Shown here in pieces: positions 37,760 through 46,497 of a stretch of DNA of 64,000 nucleotides. Under the pieces are notes generated by a model, which saw only the letters and a program-made list of their open reading frames with translations, made no database searches and had not been told where the DNA came from. This DNA comes from Syntrophobacterales bacterium (GTDB taxonomy: Bacteria; Desulfobacterota; Syntrophorhabdia; Syntrophorhabdales; Syntrophorhabdaceae), in the NCBI GenBank assembly GCA_031274925.1, contig JAISPL010000006.1, forward strand, positions 62,001 through 126,000, written 5' to 3'. Position 1 is the first letter of the stretch, and each line of letters opens with the position of its first letter. Both the position numbers and the translations under genes were made by a program.

Positions 37760-38434
37760 TTGTCGGAGGAAACAGGGACGGAAACTATACCCGTAATAAA
37801 AGGCGTTATTTTTGACTTTGACGGTACCCTGACGGAACTGACGCTTGATTTCCGGTTCATGAAGGCAGAGATTGTCAAGATCGTTCGGCGGTATGTGCAG
37901 GAGGAGACAGTAACGGCATTAAAAGATCACCCTATCTTGGAGATGATTTATGAGGCGGAAGACCGACTCGGGAAGACAGGCGCGAAGTTGAGACAGGAGG
38001 CCTTTGAACGCTTAAGAATCCTTGAGCTTGAAGCGTCCATGGGCAAAGAGGTCTATCCGTATACCAGGGAAGTGTTGGCGCTGATAAAAAAGAAAAGCGT
38101 CAAGGTTGGCGTCATCACGCGAAGCTGCATTGATGTGTTGAGAGGTGTCTTCCCTGATATTGATGAATACGTCATGGGTATCGTAACCCGTGAGCATTTA
38201 AGGGAGGTTAAGCCTCATCCGGGACAGGCATATGCCATCTCTTCGCTTCTTTCCATTTATCCGGAAGAGAGTATGCTTGCCGGCGATCATCCCACAGATA
38301 TCGCAGCCGGGAAAGCGGCAGGAATGAAAACCGTCGGTCTTCTTACCGGACGAACTACGAAACATGAGTTTGAAAAGGCCGGAGCCACATATATTCTGGA
38401 AGATATACGCGGAATACCCGATCTAATCCATTGA
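37760..38434 (+). CDS. HAD-superfamily phosphatase (PGP/Gph-like)
   Basis: This is a 224-residue haloacid-dehalogenase-type hydrolase. Motif I is VIFDFDGTLTEL with the nucleophile aspartate, motif II is VGVITRS, motif III is the lysine in REVKPHPGQAY, and motif IV is LAGDHPTDIAAGKAAG. A helical cap lies between I and II. It probably removes phosphate from a small metabolite. The start is uncertain: a TTG at 37760 is the only ordinary start before motif I, while a GGAGG sequence lies just after it. It directly follows the class V aminotransferase. Confidence 0.87.
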   Translation: MSEETGTETIPVIKGVIFDFDGTLTELTLDFRFMKAEIVKIVRRYVQEETVTALKDHPILEMIYEAEDRLGKTGAKLRQEAFERLRILELEASMGKEVYPYTREVLALIKKKSVKVGVITRSCIDVLRGVFPDIDEYVMGIVTREHLREVKPHPGQAYAISSLLSIYPEESMLAGDHPTDIAAGKAAGMKTVGLLTGRTTKHEFEKAGATYILEDIRGIPDLIH

Positions 38435-39101
38435 TCCTCACCTCTTACTTAAGTGACAGCGTTTCCCCCGTCCCGTCTCAGGGAAAGAGTCACGGTGATG
38501 GGGAATAAAGCCTTACCCGCTGAACCGGTATTTCCGGGAAAATGGGACTGCATAATGGGGTCTTTGTGCAGCAACTCTGCTGTGACCGGTTATACTGTTG
38601 CCGTTCATTGATATAACCAGATCGGTATTCCTCGTCGGGTCTTGAGAAATAAGAACAACAAAACCTGTAAAAAGCTGTATAGACAGAGACAAGCTAAACA
38701 TGCCCTTGGCAATTGTGAAACAAACTCATCGTAATTTTCGTATGTTATAGCTAACGCACTTGTACAGACGTCCAATCATCCTTAGTCTCCGGAACTAAAC
38801 GTGAGTGACTGTTTCCGGAGCCGGCTCAAATCTCGGATACGCAGTATCTTGCATCTATTCGATTCATTTTATGTGCTCTTGCAGACTGTTTTCGATTGTG
38901 GCGACTATGGAAGTCATTTCGGAAAATAAATTGCAATTCCGGCGTCAGATACAAATAAGGACGCTGTTGTGAATGGACTGGCAACGGGAAGGAAATTCAA
39001 GAATCAAGGCAGGCTCACGGAATACGAGCTTCCATGGGCCTGCCTTGATATATTTGATTATGCGCCATATGCCGGCGGCAACCCGTCGGATTTGGTCATC
39101 T
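38435..39101. other. Intergenic stretch, nothing recognised
   Basis: About 670 bases between the convergent HAD and lipoprotein genes. Only short frames without ribosome binding sites are present (for example 38513-38701 minus). No repeat or strong terminator was identified. Confidence 0.4.
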
Positions 39102-39746
39102 CTATTTTTTTGGAGCAGGAGTCGCAGATTTGGCCGGGACTGCAGGTTGCGCCGGAGTCGCAGCAGCATTGCCGCTTAAGGCAGCGGCCGCCTCTTCCTT
39201 CTTCGCCGTCGTCTGGTCCTGCAATGCCTTCAGATCATCGGCTGCTTCCTTGATGTTAGGACCTTGAAATTTTTCTTTGACGGATGTCAGGTCAGTTTCC
39301 CATTTAGTTATCAGCGCCTGATATTCTTCGCACTGCGCAGCAAGAGCTTTTTTCTTCTGGGCGCCTTCCACCAAAGCCTTCACTTCATCAATTGTCTTTT
39401 GGACTTCCTGAATGGATTGCTCCGCGTCGGTTTTCATTTTTGCCTTTGCGGGTTCAACGCCTGAAATTGCCTGCTGGGCAAGTCCCTCGCTCTCGATAAA
39501 AGCTTCTTTAGCTTCTTTGTATTTCTTTCCGGCTACCAAGTCTTTGCCCGTTTGCAATGATTCGTCCGCCTTGGCAAAGAGATCGGGCACATATGCGGGA
39601 GCCTCTTTTTGTTTCGCATCTTCCATCGCCATTTCCGCCTTTGCCATTTCTTCCGTGGGAGGCTTGGCGCATCCGGTAAAGACTGCAAAGGACAGCACAA
39701 GTGTTGCAGTAAGAAATGTGCAAAAAAGGTTTCTGCTAAGCATCAT
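39102..39746 (-). CDS. Lipoprotein with coiled-coil body (DUF4398-like)
   Basis: The protein has a lipoprotein signal peptide with lipobox FTGC, so it is likely anchored to a membrane by its cysteine. The 180-residue mature part is rich in Ala, Lys and Glu, and predicted helical. It contains AKAEMAMEDAKQKEAPAYVPDLFAKAD (in parts), a pattern found in DUF4398-type proteins, then VPAKSATPAPKK at the end, a Pro/Ala tail. I chose the ATG at 39746 because AGGAGG lies 5 bases upstream. A role in the cell envelope is likely, and nothing more specific can be said. Confidence 0.8.
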   Translation of the reverse strand: MMLSRNLFCTFLTATLVLSFAVFTGCAKPPTEEMAKAEMAMEDAKQKEAPAYVPDLFAKADESLQTGKDLVAGKKYKEAKEAFIESEGLAQQAISGVEPAKAKMKTDAEQSIQEVQKTIDEVKALVEGAQKKKALAAQCEEYQALITKWETDLTSVKEKFQGPNIKEAADDLKALQDQTTAKKEEAAAALSGNAAATPAQPAVPAKSATPAPKK

Positions 39747-39989
39747 ATCTGCCTCCTGACGCAATTTTTCCTTATTGTATCATAAGGATTTTCAAAAAAC
39801 AAAACGCAAAGCAAGCTGCAGTCAGTGTTTACCTGAGCCTGCCCGCCTAAAAAACCTTTTCCTGCAAGGAATTGCCCATTCCAGCCGCGAAGGAGAGGAC
39901 CTAAGGGGAAACGTATTTCATGGGCAAACGGACTTCCGTTTTGTGGTATGATAGGATGTTTGAAGACAGCCTGACAGGAGATGAACAGA

Positions 39990-41744
39990 ATGAATGCCGA
40001 CAATGCCGACAATTATGAAGTCATGATAGGAAATCATGCCATCGCACGGGGTCTCGTCGAGGCGGGCCTTGATCTTGCTGCAGCCTATCCTGGGACGCCA
40101 AGTTCTGAAATCCTGCCAGGCATAATTAAGTTCAACGAAAGAGAGAATGGGGCGACCTACGCCGAATGGTCCGCCAACGAGCGATGTGCTTTCGAGGTGG
40201 CTTTCGGGGCCGCCGCCGCTGGAAAGCAGGCCGCATGCATGATGAAACAGGTGGGCCTGAATGTCGCTTTCCCCTCCCTTCTTAGAGGGAAAAATAAATC
40301 AATAAAAGGAGCCCTTGTCGTTGTCTCCTGTGACGACCCCGGTCCGCAGTCGTCACAGACGGAACAAGATACAAGACTGCTCGCCTCCATATTCGGGATA
40401 CCGCTTCTCGATCCGGCGTCGCCTAAAGAAGCGGGGGATGCCGCATACTATGCTCTGAAATATTCATTCGAACACAAAACGCCCGTTATATTGCGATCCA
40501 CTCACAGAGTGAGTCATTCAAGGGAGGCGGTCCCTCTTTATTCGCCCGGACAAAGAGATGTTGTTCTCCGGGAAGGCGTGCAGGCAGGCACGGGCAGGAA
40601 ATTGGGAATTGTAGCCTCCGGCATGAGCAGTTCCCTGGCCTTTGACGTCCTCACCCGGCTTGACGTCTGGGAAGACGTCTCACTCTACAAGGTGATGAAG
40701 ATCGTTCCGACAGATAAGGGAATGATTGATTTTGTGAAAATGAACGAGAGAATTCTGGTCATTGAGGAGACAGACGCCGTCCTGGAGGCGATAATCGGAG
40801 AGGGCGGCAAGGTGATGGGAAGAAGGAACGGTTACATTCCATGCCAGGGAGAGCTGACCTATGACACAGTCAGGGATGTCATAGGGCGTACGTTAGGCGA
40901 AATGGGTATTTTGGGCAAAGCAAGAGAAGCATTTGTCCCGGACAGATCTGTCGCGGAAGCCTTGAAAGATGTCCCGTTTTCCCCGAGACCACCGAAGCTT
41001 TGCGCCGGATGCCCTCACCGGGCCTCTTTTTATGCCATGAAACAGGCTTTCCCCGATGCGGTCTTTCCAGGCGACATAGGCTGCTACACCCTGGGCATAT
41101 CACTGGGAGCTGTGGATACATGTCTTGACATGGGTTCCGGTGTGACTTTCGCCTCCGGTTTCTACGATACATTCATCCAAGATGGGAAGCTGGTTCCCAT
41201 TATAGCCTCCATCGGCGACTCAACTTTCTTTCATGCATGCCTCACTCCGCTCTATGACGCAGTATTGAAGCAGAAGCGGTTCATCCTTGTACTTATGGAT
41301 AACTCCACCACCGCCATGACCGGGATGCAGCCTACACCTCAAACGGGGATAGCGGCTGATGGCACTGCAGGACACTCCATCAGGATAGAGGATATCCTGA
41401 CCGGCTTCGGTATCGGATTCCTGAGAGTTGTCGATCCATACGACGTACCTCTCTTAATAGACACAGTCAGGGAAGCTTACGCCTATCTGGAGAAAGACGG
41501 GCAGACTCCGGCTGTAATCGTTGCCAGAAGAGAGTGCGTCCTTCTCTCTAAAGGAGAACAGGAGAAGATATTCGACCCGGCTGCGTTTATCGACGCTTGC
41601 GTGGGTTGCAGGAGTTGTGTCGATCTTTTCGATTGCCCCGGACTCGCCTTTGACGAGGAACAACGTAAAATAAGGATTGACGACGGGCTCTGCCTTCGGT
41701 GCGGCACGTGCCTTTACGTCTGCCCCGTGCAGGGTAAAATATAA
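39990..41744 (+). CDS. iorA: Indolepyruvate:ferredoxin oxidoreductase alpha subunit, first copy
   Basis: IorA carries thiamine diphosphate and two 4Fe-4S clusters, and oxidises aryl pyruvates to aryl-acetyl-CoA with ferredoxin as acceptor. The 584-residue protein has the N-terminal pyruvate-binding domain (AAAYPGTPSSEILPGI) and the linker CAGCPHRASFYAM. The TPP site is in GDIGCYTLG and GDSTFFHACLTPLYDAV, and the two cluster motifs are at the C-terminus (CVGCRSCVDLFDCP and CLRCGTCLYVCP). I chose the ATG at 39990 because AGGAG is 9 bases upstream. No iorB follows; a glycosyltransferase gene does. A second copy with iorB is at 62 kb, so this copy is an orphan that may use the beta subunit of the other. 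Confidence 0.92.
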   Translation: MNADNADNYEVMIGNHAIARGLVEAGLDLAAAYPGTPSSEILPGIIKFNERENGATYAEWSANERCAFEVAFGAAAAGKQAACMMKQVGLNVAFPSLLRGKNKSIKGALVVVSCDDPGPQSSQTEQDTRLLASIFGIPLLDPASPKEAGDAAYYALKYSFEHKTPVILRSTHRVSHSREAVPLYSPGQRDVVLREGVQAGTGRKLGIVASGMSSSLAFDVLTRLDVWEDVSLYKVMKIVPTDKGMIDFVKMNERILVIEETDAVLEAIIGEGGKVMGRRNGYIPCQGELTYDTVRDVIGRTLGEMGILGKAREAFVPDRSVAEALKDVPFSPRPPKLCAGCPHRASFYAMKQAFPDAVFPGDIGCYTLGISLGAVDTCLDMGSGVTFASGFYDTFIQDGKLVPIIASIGDSTFFHACLTPLYDAVLKQKRFILVLMDNSTTAMTGMQPTPQTGIAADGTAGHSIRIEDILTGFGIGFLRVVDPYDVPLLIDTVREAYAYLEKDGQTPAVIVARRECVLLSKGEQEKIFDPAAFIDACVGCRSCVDLFDCPGLAFDEEQRKIRIDDGLCLRCGTCLYVCPVQGKI

Positions 41745-41794
41745 CAGCCAAAGGATATTCTGCATCTGGCTTGAACGGCGCCGGGATGTATTTC

Positions 41795-42832
41795 ATGAAC
41801 AGGACAGGAAGTGTGGACAGCGGGAAGATCCTCTCAATTGTAATTATTACAAAAGACACGAAAGACCTCCTTAAGGACCTGCTCACGTCCATCGGACAGG
41901 ACGCCTCAACCCAATTTTCCCTCCTCGAAATCATTGTGGTCGACAACGGGTCAACCGACGGGACAGATGTAATGGTCCGCGAGGAATTCTCCGGGATATT
42001 ACTGGTGAAAAATGGGGCGAACCTCGGGTTTGCCGCGTCGGCCAATGCGGGGTTTAGGCAGTCCTCCGGAGAATTCGTGCTTTTCCTCAATTCCGACACT
42101 ATCCTTATAGAAGGGGAGTTGTCGAAAATGTTGCGGTATATGGTTCACAACCGCGATGTGGGTATATGCGGTCCGCAGCTTGTCTATGAAGATATGCGCC
42201 TTCAGCGTTCGTCAGCGCCGATCCCGTCCCTCATGCCCGAGATCGTTCCGCGGGCCTTGCTTGAGCGAGTCTTTCCCCGCAAATATTCCGGTAAGGCCGT
42301 TTATCCAAGACAAAACTCTCTTTCGCCGGTCGACGAAAACAGGGCCAAATACGAGGGTTATGACGTCGAATCCCTCATAGGGGCCGCAGTAATGGCGCGA
42401 AGGGAGGCAGTGGAACGGGTGAAAGGATTTGACGAGAGATTCTTCTTCTTTCTTGAAGAGTCGGACCTTTGTGCAAGGATACGGACCGAAGGATTGCGGG
42501 TTGTTCTCTTTCCTGGGGCAAAGGTAATACATTTGCAGGGAAAGACTGTAAGGAAAAGCTGGGTCAACGGAAGAATAGAGTACAATATCTCTATGTACAA
42601 GTTCATAAGAAAACATTACTCGTCCATATATTACCGATGTTTTCAGCTTGTGAGGTTTGTAAAAGCCACTGTATTTCTTGCTGTTCTGACATGTCTGCCA
42701 ATCCTCCTTATCGGGAAGAGAACAAGACGGACTTATACATACTATGCCCGCCTTGTAATGTGGCATTTTTCCGGGTGTCCCGACGACGCCGGACTGCACC
42801 CGACTGTTAAGGTCCAATCCAGGGCTCACTAA
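41795..42832 (+). CDS. Family 2 glycosyltransferase (rhamnosyltransferase-like)
   Basis: This GT-A-fold enzyme adds a sugar from a nucleotide donor to a growing glycan. It opens with LSIVIITKDTKDLLKDLL. The region VVDNGSTDGTDVMV contains the nucleotide-binding aspartate, NLGFAASANAGFRQSSGEFVLFLNSD holds the metal-binding DxD-like NSD, and GFDERFFFFLEESDLCARI has the catalytic-site ExDxxxR form. Near the C-terminus a hydrophobic segment (ATVFLAVLTCLPILLIG) may touch the membrane. The start is uncertain: ATG codons at 41786 and 41795 are in frame, with only a weak GGG upstream. It lies near gmd and fcl, whose product GDP-fucose could be used in the same glycan, but the donor is unknown. Confidence 0.87.
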   Translation: MNRTGSVDSGKILSIVIITKDTKDLLKDLLTSIGQDASTQFSLLEIIVVDNGSTDGTDVMVREEFSGILLVKNGANLGFAASANAGFRQSSGEFVLFLNSDTILIEGELSKMLRYMVHNRDVGICGPQLVYEDMRLQRSSAPIPSLMPEIVPRALLERVFPRKYSGKAVYPRQNSLSPVDENRAKYEGYDVESLIGAAVMARREAVERVKGFDERFFFFLEESDLCARIRTEGLRVVLFPGAKVIHLQGKTVRKSWVNGRIEYNISMYKFIRKHYSSIYYRCFQLVRFVKATVFLAVLTCLPILLIGKRTRRTYTYYARLVMWHFSGCPDDAGLHPTVKVQSRAH

Positions 42833-43039
42833 ATTCTTTTTCTTGAGCCTCACAACCAGATTTTCAATTCTAATAACCATGCGCCCTGACAGTTCAATAC
42901 ATGGAACAAAGTCAAACTGACCATTAAACGCATAAAACCATACCAAAACATCGCAACTAACTCTTGACTATATGGGATCTTTAATATAGAACGGGTATAC
43001 AAACAAGAGATTAACTTCCTCAAAAAAGGAGCGTTTAGA

Positions 43040-43459
43040 ATGACGAATATACAACACAGACCTTTCGCAATACTTTTATCGGCAACGTGTATACTAACCC
43101 TGATGCTTTTATGTGAGGCTCCCGCATGTGCGGAGGATTTCACGCTGGCCGCGGGAGACTATCATTCCCTTACACTTAAAGAAGACGGTACGGTATGGAC
43201 ATGGGGAAGGAATAATTACGGACAACTCGGTGATGGGACCACTACTCAACGCTCTGTCCCAGTGCAGGTGAAGGGCAAAGATGGCGTTGGTTGTTTGACC
43301 GGTGTTACGGCCATTACTGGGGGAATCAATCATTCTCTCGCACTCAAAAGCGACGGCACGGTGTGAGTGTGGGGATATAATAAGTACGGTCAATTGGGTG
43401 ATGGGACCACTACTCAACGCCTCACCCCGGTAAAGGGGCAGGGGTTATCTGACAGATAA
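43040..43459 (+). pseudogene. RCC1-repeat exported protein, interrupted by a stop codon
   Basis: The frame starts at 43040 after an AAAAGGAGC ribosome binding site. It has a signal peptide ending near EAPACA, then RCC1-type repeats: AGDYHSLTLKEDGTVWTWG and NNYGQLGDGTTTQRSVPVQV, then GGINHSLALKSDGTV. A TGA (43364-43366) stands where the repeat demands tryptophan (GTVWVWG). The same frame continues for 30 codons with a further repeat (YNKYGQLGDGTTTQR) to a TAA at 43457-43459. Intact RCC1 proteins have about seven repeats, so the 3' part is also missing. One base change (TGG to TGA) explains the first lesion. Confidence 0.8.
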
Positions 43460-43549
43460 CAAGAATAGGTATATTTAACTAAAAAGGTATACCATACGCT
43501 TGAGGCAGGGGATAAATAAACCGCCTCCTGTCAGGCAAACAAATGAACT

Positions 43550-43595
43550 AAAAAACCGCTGATTGCAAGTACGACATGCAGCCGGCGGTTTTTTA
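43550..43595 (+). terminator. Possible terminator after the RCC1 relic
   Basis: Arms aaaaaaccgc (43550-43559) and gcggtttttt (43585-43594) pair around a 25-base loop, and the right arm ends in a T run. The long loop makes it weaker than a classical terminator. Confidence 0.5.
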
Positions 43596-43884
43596 TCCGT
43601 TAACATCTCTATTTGACGTGACCATTTGACGTGATTTCAAGTAGACGCCTCCATAGATATTAATCATTAGAACTGAAGAACATTAAGGGCAATTGATCGG
43701 AAAATTACGCAAAGACAGAGAGTACTTATTGGCTGCCACATCCGCCCAGGGGCGGCAGCGTGCCGAACGGATCCTTATAAGGCATGACCGCCAGTCTGTG
43801 CTTTAGGGCGCTCGGTCTGGAATAATTTTTCGTTTACATTTAACATTCGCCTATCCATACCTCCTGTGTTATTATATTGACAAA

Positions 43885-43997
43885 AAAGAGCCGAAAAGTT
43901 TGGTCCCATGACCAACCTGGGGCCGGCTCTAATATGGCCGGAGGGCATAGGAGGCCCGCAGAGCGAGATGAAGTCTCCTGCCGGTCGTGACCGGCGG
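43885..43997 (+). ncRNA. Candidate structured leader RNA upstream of gmd
   Basis: Between 43885 and the gmd start at 44045 several stems can form. An outer stem agagccg/cggctct (43887-43893 with 43924-43930) encloses ttggtc/gaccaa (43900-43905 with 43910-43915). A second unit has aggag/ctcct (43950-43954 with 43975-43979). A third hairpin is gccggt-cgtg-accggc (43980-43995). The last stem lies 40 to 60 bases before the AAAGGAG ribosome binding site. I do not recognise a known riboswitch consensus here. A leader regulating gmd is possible; a dispersed repeat is the alternative. Confidence 0.4.
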
Positions 43998-44044
43998 AAT
44001 GAATCGCGCCCCTCATAACGTCCCGGAATAAAGGAGTTTTTTCG

Positions 44045-45208
44045 ATGACACGAGCGTTAATTACGGGAATAACAGGCCAGGATGGCAGCTACCTGGCGGA
44101 ATTTTTGTTGAGCAAGGGGTACGAAGTCCACGGATTGATACGTCGCGCGAGTACGTTCAATACGGGCAGAATTGATCACATTTACTCAGACCCTCATACC
44201 CCAGGCATGAGATTATTCCTGCACTACGGCGACCTTTCGGATTCGGGTCAGCTTATTAATCTTGTATATAATATACAGCCGGACGAAATATATCATGTGG
44301 GGGCCCAGAGCCATGTGAAGGTCAGTTTCGATATGCCCGAGTACACAGGGGACATAACGGGCCTTGGGACCACAAGGATAATTGATGCGGTCCGTGGAAG
44401 CGGAATAAGTGCGAAATTTTACCAGGCTTCTTCGTCTGAGCTGTTTGGTGCCTCCCTTCCACCGCAAAACGAAAATACGCCGTTCTACCCCAGGAGTCCT
44501 TACGGGGCTGCAAAACTCTACGCCTACTGGATGACAGTGAACTACAGGCAGGGATACGGCATGTTTGCATGCAACGGCATTCTCTTCAACCACGAATCCC
44601 CCCGAAGGGGTGAGACTTTTGTCACCAGGAAGATAACGAGGGCTGTGGCGAATATCCTGACGGGCAATCAGAGGCGGCTCTATCTCGGCAACCTGAACGC
44701 CAAAAGAGACTGGGGTTTCGCACCGGAATATATCGAAATGATGTGGCTCATGCTTCAGCAAGACAGGCCCGACGATTACGTAGTGGGGACAGGCGACAGC
44801 CACTCAATCAAAGAATTCCTCAATCTTGCCTTCCGTTACATCGGTATTGAACTGGGTTGGGAGGGAAATGGTCCCGATGAAAAAGGAGTGATCCGTTCCA
44901 TGGCGCCACGGGTCTCCCTTGCCGCATCGCAGCTTAGCGTCGGAGACATTCTTGTTGAAGTCGATCCCCGTTATTTCAGGCCGACAGAGGTCGATTTCCT
45001 GCAGGCCGACATTTCAAAGGCAAAGGAGAAGTTGGACTGGCAGCCGAGGACAACATTTGACGAACTGGTCAAAATCATGATTGATTACGATCTCAAGATG
45101 GTGGGTATCGAGCCTCCCGGAGACGGCATCACATCTTCCATATGTAAAGGATTCACCTATACGAACCACGATTTTGCCTTTTACGAAAAAATTCGGGAAG
45201 GGTGCTGA
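44045..45208 (+). CDS. gmd: GDP-mannose 4,6-dehydratase
   Basis: Gmd converts GDP-mannose to GDP-4-keto-6-deoxymannose, the first step to GDP-L-fucose and GDP-rhamnose. The 387-residue short-chain dehydrogenase has the NADP-binding [15 protein letters not shown], the GDLSDSGQL and [12 protein letters not shown] segments, and the SSSELFG site. The catalytic YxxxK is in [12 protein letters not shown], and the family hallmark is [18 protein letters not shown]. Length is normal. The ribosome binding site AAAGGAG is 11 bases upstream, and a structured leader precedes it. The GDP-fucose synthase gene starts 3 bases downstream, so they are one operon. Confidence 0.97.
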   Translation: MTRALITGITGQDGSYLAEFLLSKGYEVHGLIRRASTFNTGRIDHIYSDPHTPGMRLFLHYGDLSDSGQLINLVYNIQPDEIYHVGAQSHVKVSFDMPEYTGDITGLGTTRIIDAVRGSGISAKFYQASSSELFGASLPPQNENTPFYPRSPYGAAKLYAYWMTVNYRQGYGMFACNGILFNHESPRRGETFVTRKITRAVANILTGNQRRLYLGNLNAKRDWGFAPEYIEMMWLMLQQDRPDDYVVGTGDSHSIKEFLNLAFRYIGIELGWEGNGPDEKGVIRSMAPRVSLAASQLSVGDILVEVDPRYFRPTEVDFLQADISKAKEKLDWQPRTTFDELVKIMIDYDLKMVGIEPPGDGITSSICKGFTYTNHDFAFYEKIREGC

Positions 45209-45211
45209 AGG

Positions 45212-46342
45212 ATGGATTTAGGCGCAACAGCGGCCTTGGGCGGGCTTAGAGACAAGCGGATTACGATTACAGGCGGCAAAGGCTTCCTCGGGGCCCATCT
45301 GGTCGGCAAACTTCAAGCACAGGGATACGAGCATTTATCCATTGCCGATATTCCAGAATACGACCTCAGATTCGCCGAGAGTGTAAGCAGGATGTACGAT
45401 GACCTGAGACCCGACGTTGTCGTTCATCTGGCGGCTAATGTGGGTGGAATAGGATATAACCAGGCCAATCCAGGCGTCCTGTTTTATGATAACGCGATAA
45501 TGGGCGTCCAGTTGATGCACGAGGGATATCTCAGGCATATCGAAAAATTTGTGGCCTTGGGAACAATATGCTCCTATCCGAAATTTACCCCTGTGCCGTT
45601 TAAGGAAGATGATCTCTGGAGCGGATATCCCGAAGAGACAAACGCGCCCTACGGTCTGGCAAAAAAGATGATGCTGGTGCAGTCGCAGGCGTACAGACAG
45701 CAATACGGCTTCAATTCCATATTCATCCTGCCGGTCAATCTTTACGGCCCGGGCGATAATTTCAGCTTTAGATCTTCCCATGTGGTTCCCGCCCTCATCA
45801 GAAAATTCCACCTGGCCAATCTTCTCGCTAACGGTAATTTTGACTCCATCAAGAGAGATTTCATGAGAAACGGAGATAATGTATTAGAGCTTCCGTCCGG
45901 CGTCATTGAGCTTGGCATGGATTCTCCCCTGGAAGATGTGCTGACAGTTGTGAACTTCTATGGTATTTCTCTCTCCGCGGGGTCCTCCGGCCGTCAGGCC
46001 GTCGTTGAGGTCTGGGGTACCGGCAGTGCCACCCGCGAGTTTTTTTACGTGGAAGATGCTGCGGAGGCAATCCTTCTAGCCATGGAGCGATACAACCTAA
46101 GTGATCCCGTAAATATAGGCGCCGGCTTCGAAATATCCATAAGGGACTTGGCCGGCATGTTAACCGTGTTGACCGGTTTCAAAGGACGGATAGTATGGAA
46201 CTCCTCCAAACCGGACGGGCAGCCAAGGCGGATGCTTAACGTCACAAGGGCAAGAGAAAGTTTCGGTTTCCAGGCGCAAACGCCCTTCAGCGAGGGATTG
46301 AAACGTACGATGGAATGGTACACGCGTCCTGAAGTCGGTTGA
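45212..46342 (+). CDS. fcl: GDP-L-fucose synthase with an internal insertion
   Basis: Fcl epimerises and reduces GDP-4-keto-6-deoxymannose to GDP-L-fucose. The NADPH motif is [14 protein letters not shown] (21-34), followed by the family phrase [16 protein letters not shown]. The catalytic YGLAKK has Y147 and K151, and [21 protein letters not shown] is typical. It has 376 residues, against about 310-320 for usual enzymes. The surplus is an insertion of about 55 residues (about 201-264) between RKFH and [18 protein letters not shown], plus a 15-residue N-terminal extension. The insertion is in frame and not low-complexity. It lies near the substrate-binding side and could alter specificity. 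It follows gmd directly. Confidence 0.92.
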   Translation: MDLGATAALGGLRDKRITITGGKGFLGAHLVGKLQAQGYEHLSIADIPEYDLRFAESVSRMYDDLRPDVVVHLAANVGGIGYNQANPGVLFYDNAIMGVQLMHEGYLRHIEKFVALGTICSYPKFTPVPFKEDDLWSGYPEETNAPYGLAKKMMLVQSQAYRQQYGFNSIFILPVNLYGPGDNFSFRSSHVVPALIRKFHLANLLANGNFDSIKRDFMRNGDNVLELPSGVIELGMDSPLEDVLTVVNFYGISLSAGSSGRQAVVEVWGTGSATREFFYVEDAAEAILLAMERYNLSDPVNIGAGFEISIRDLAGMLTVLTGFKGRIVWNSSKPDGQPRRMLNVTRARESFGFQAQTPFSEGLKRTMEWYTRPEVG

Positions 46343-46497
46343 ATTAGAGTCTTATATGTCTGCAAGCCCGACATAATTCGGCAATTTCATGGTTCTGATC
46401 AATATTTTTCTTTTCATTTCTTCACGATTCTGCGCGGATATTTAAATCTCAAAAGAATGTGATTTATTTAGAGCGGGACATAAGGCGTTGCGGTTTT

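Noticed and set aside
43364-43366. TGA in the RCC1 gene as a possible selenocysteine codon
   Set aside because: The repeat demands tryptophan, one base change explains it, no SECIS-like hairpin was recognised just after it, and the gene ends early anyway.
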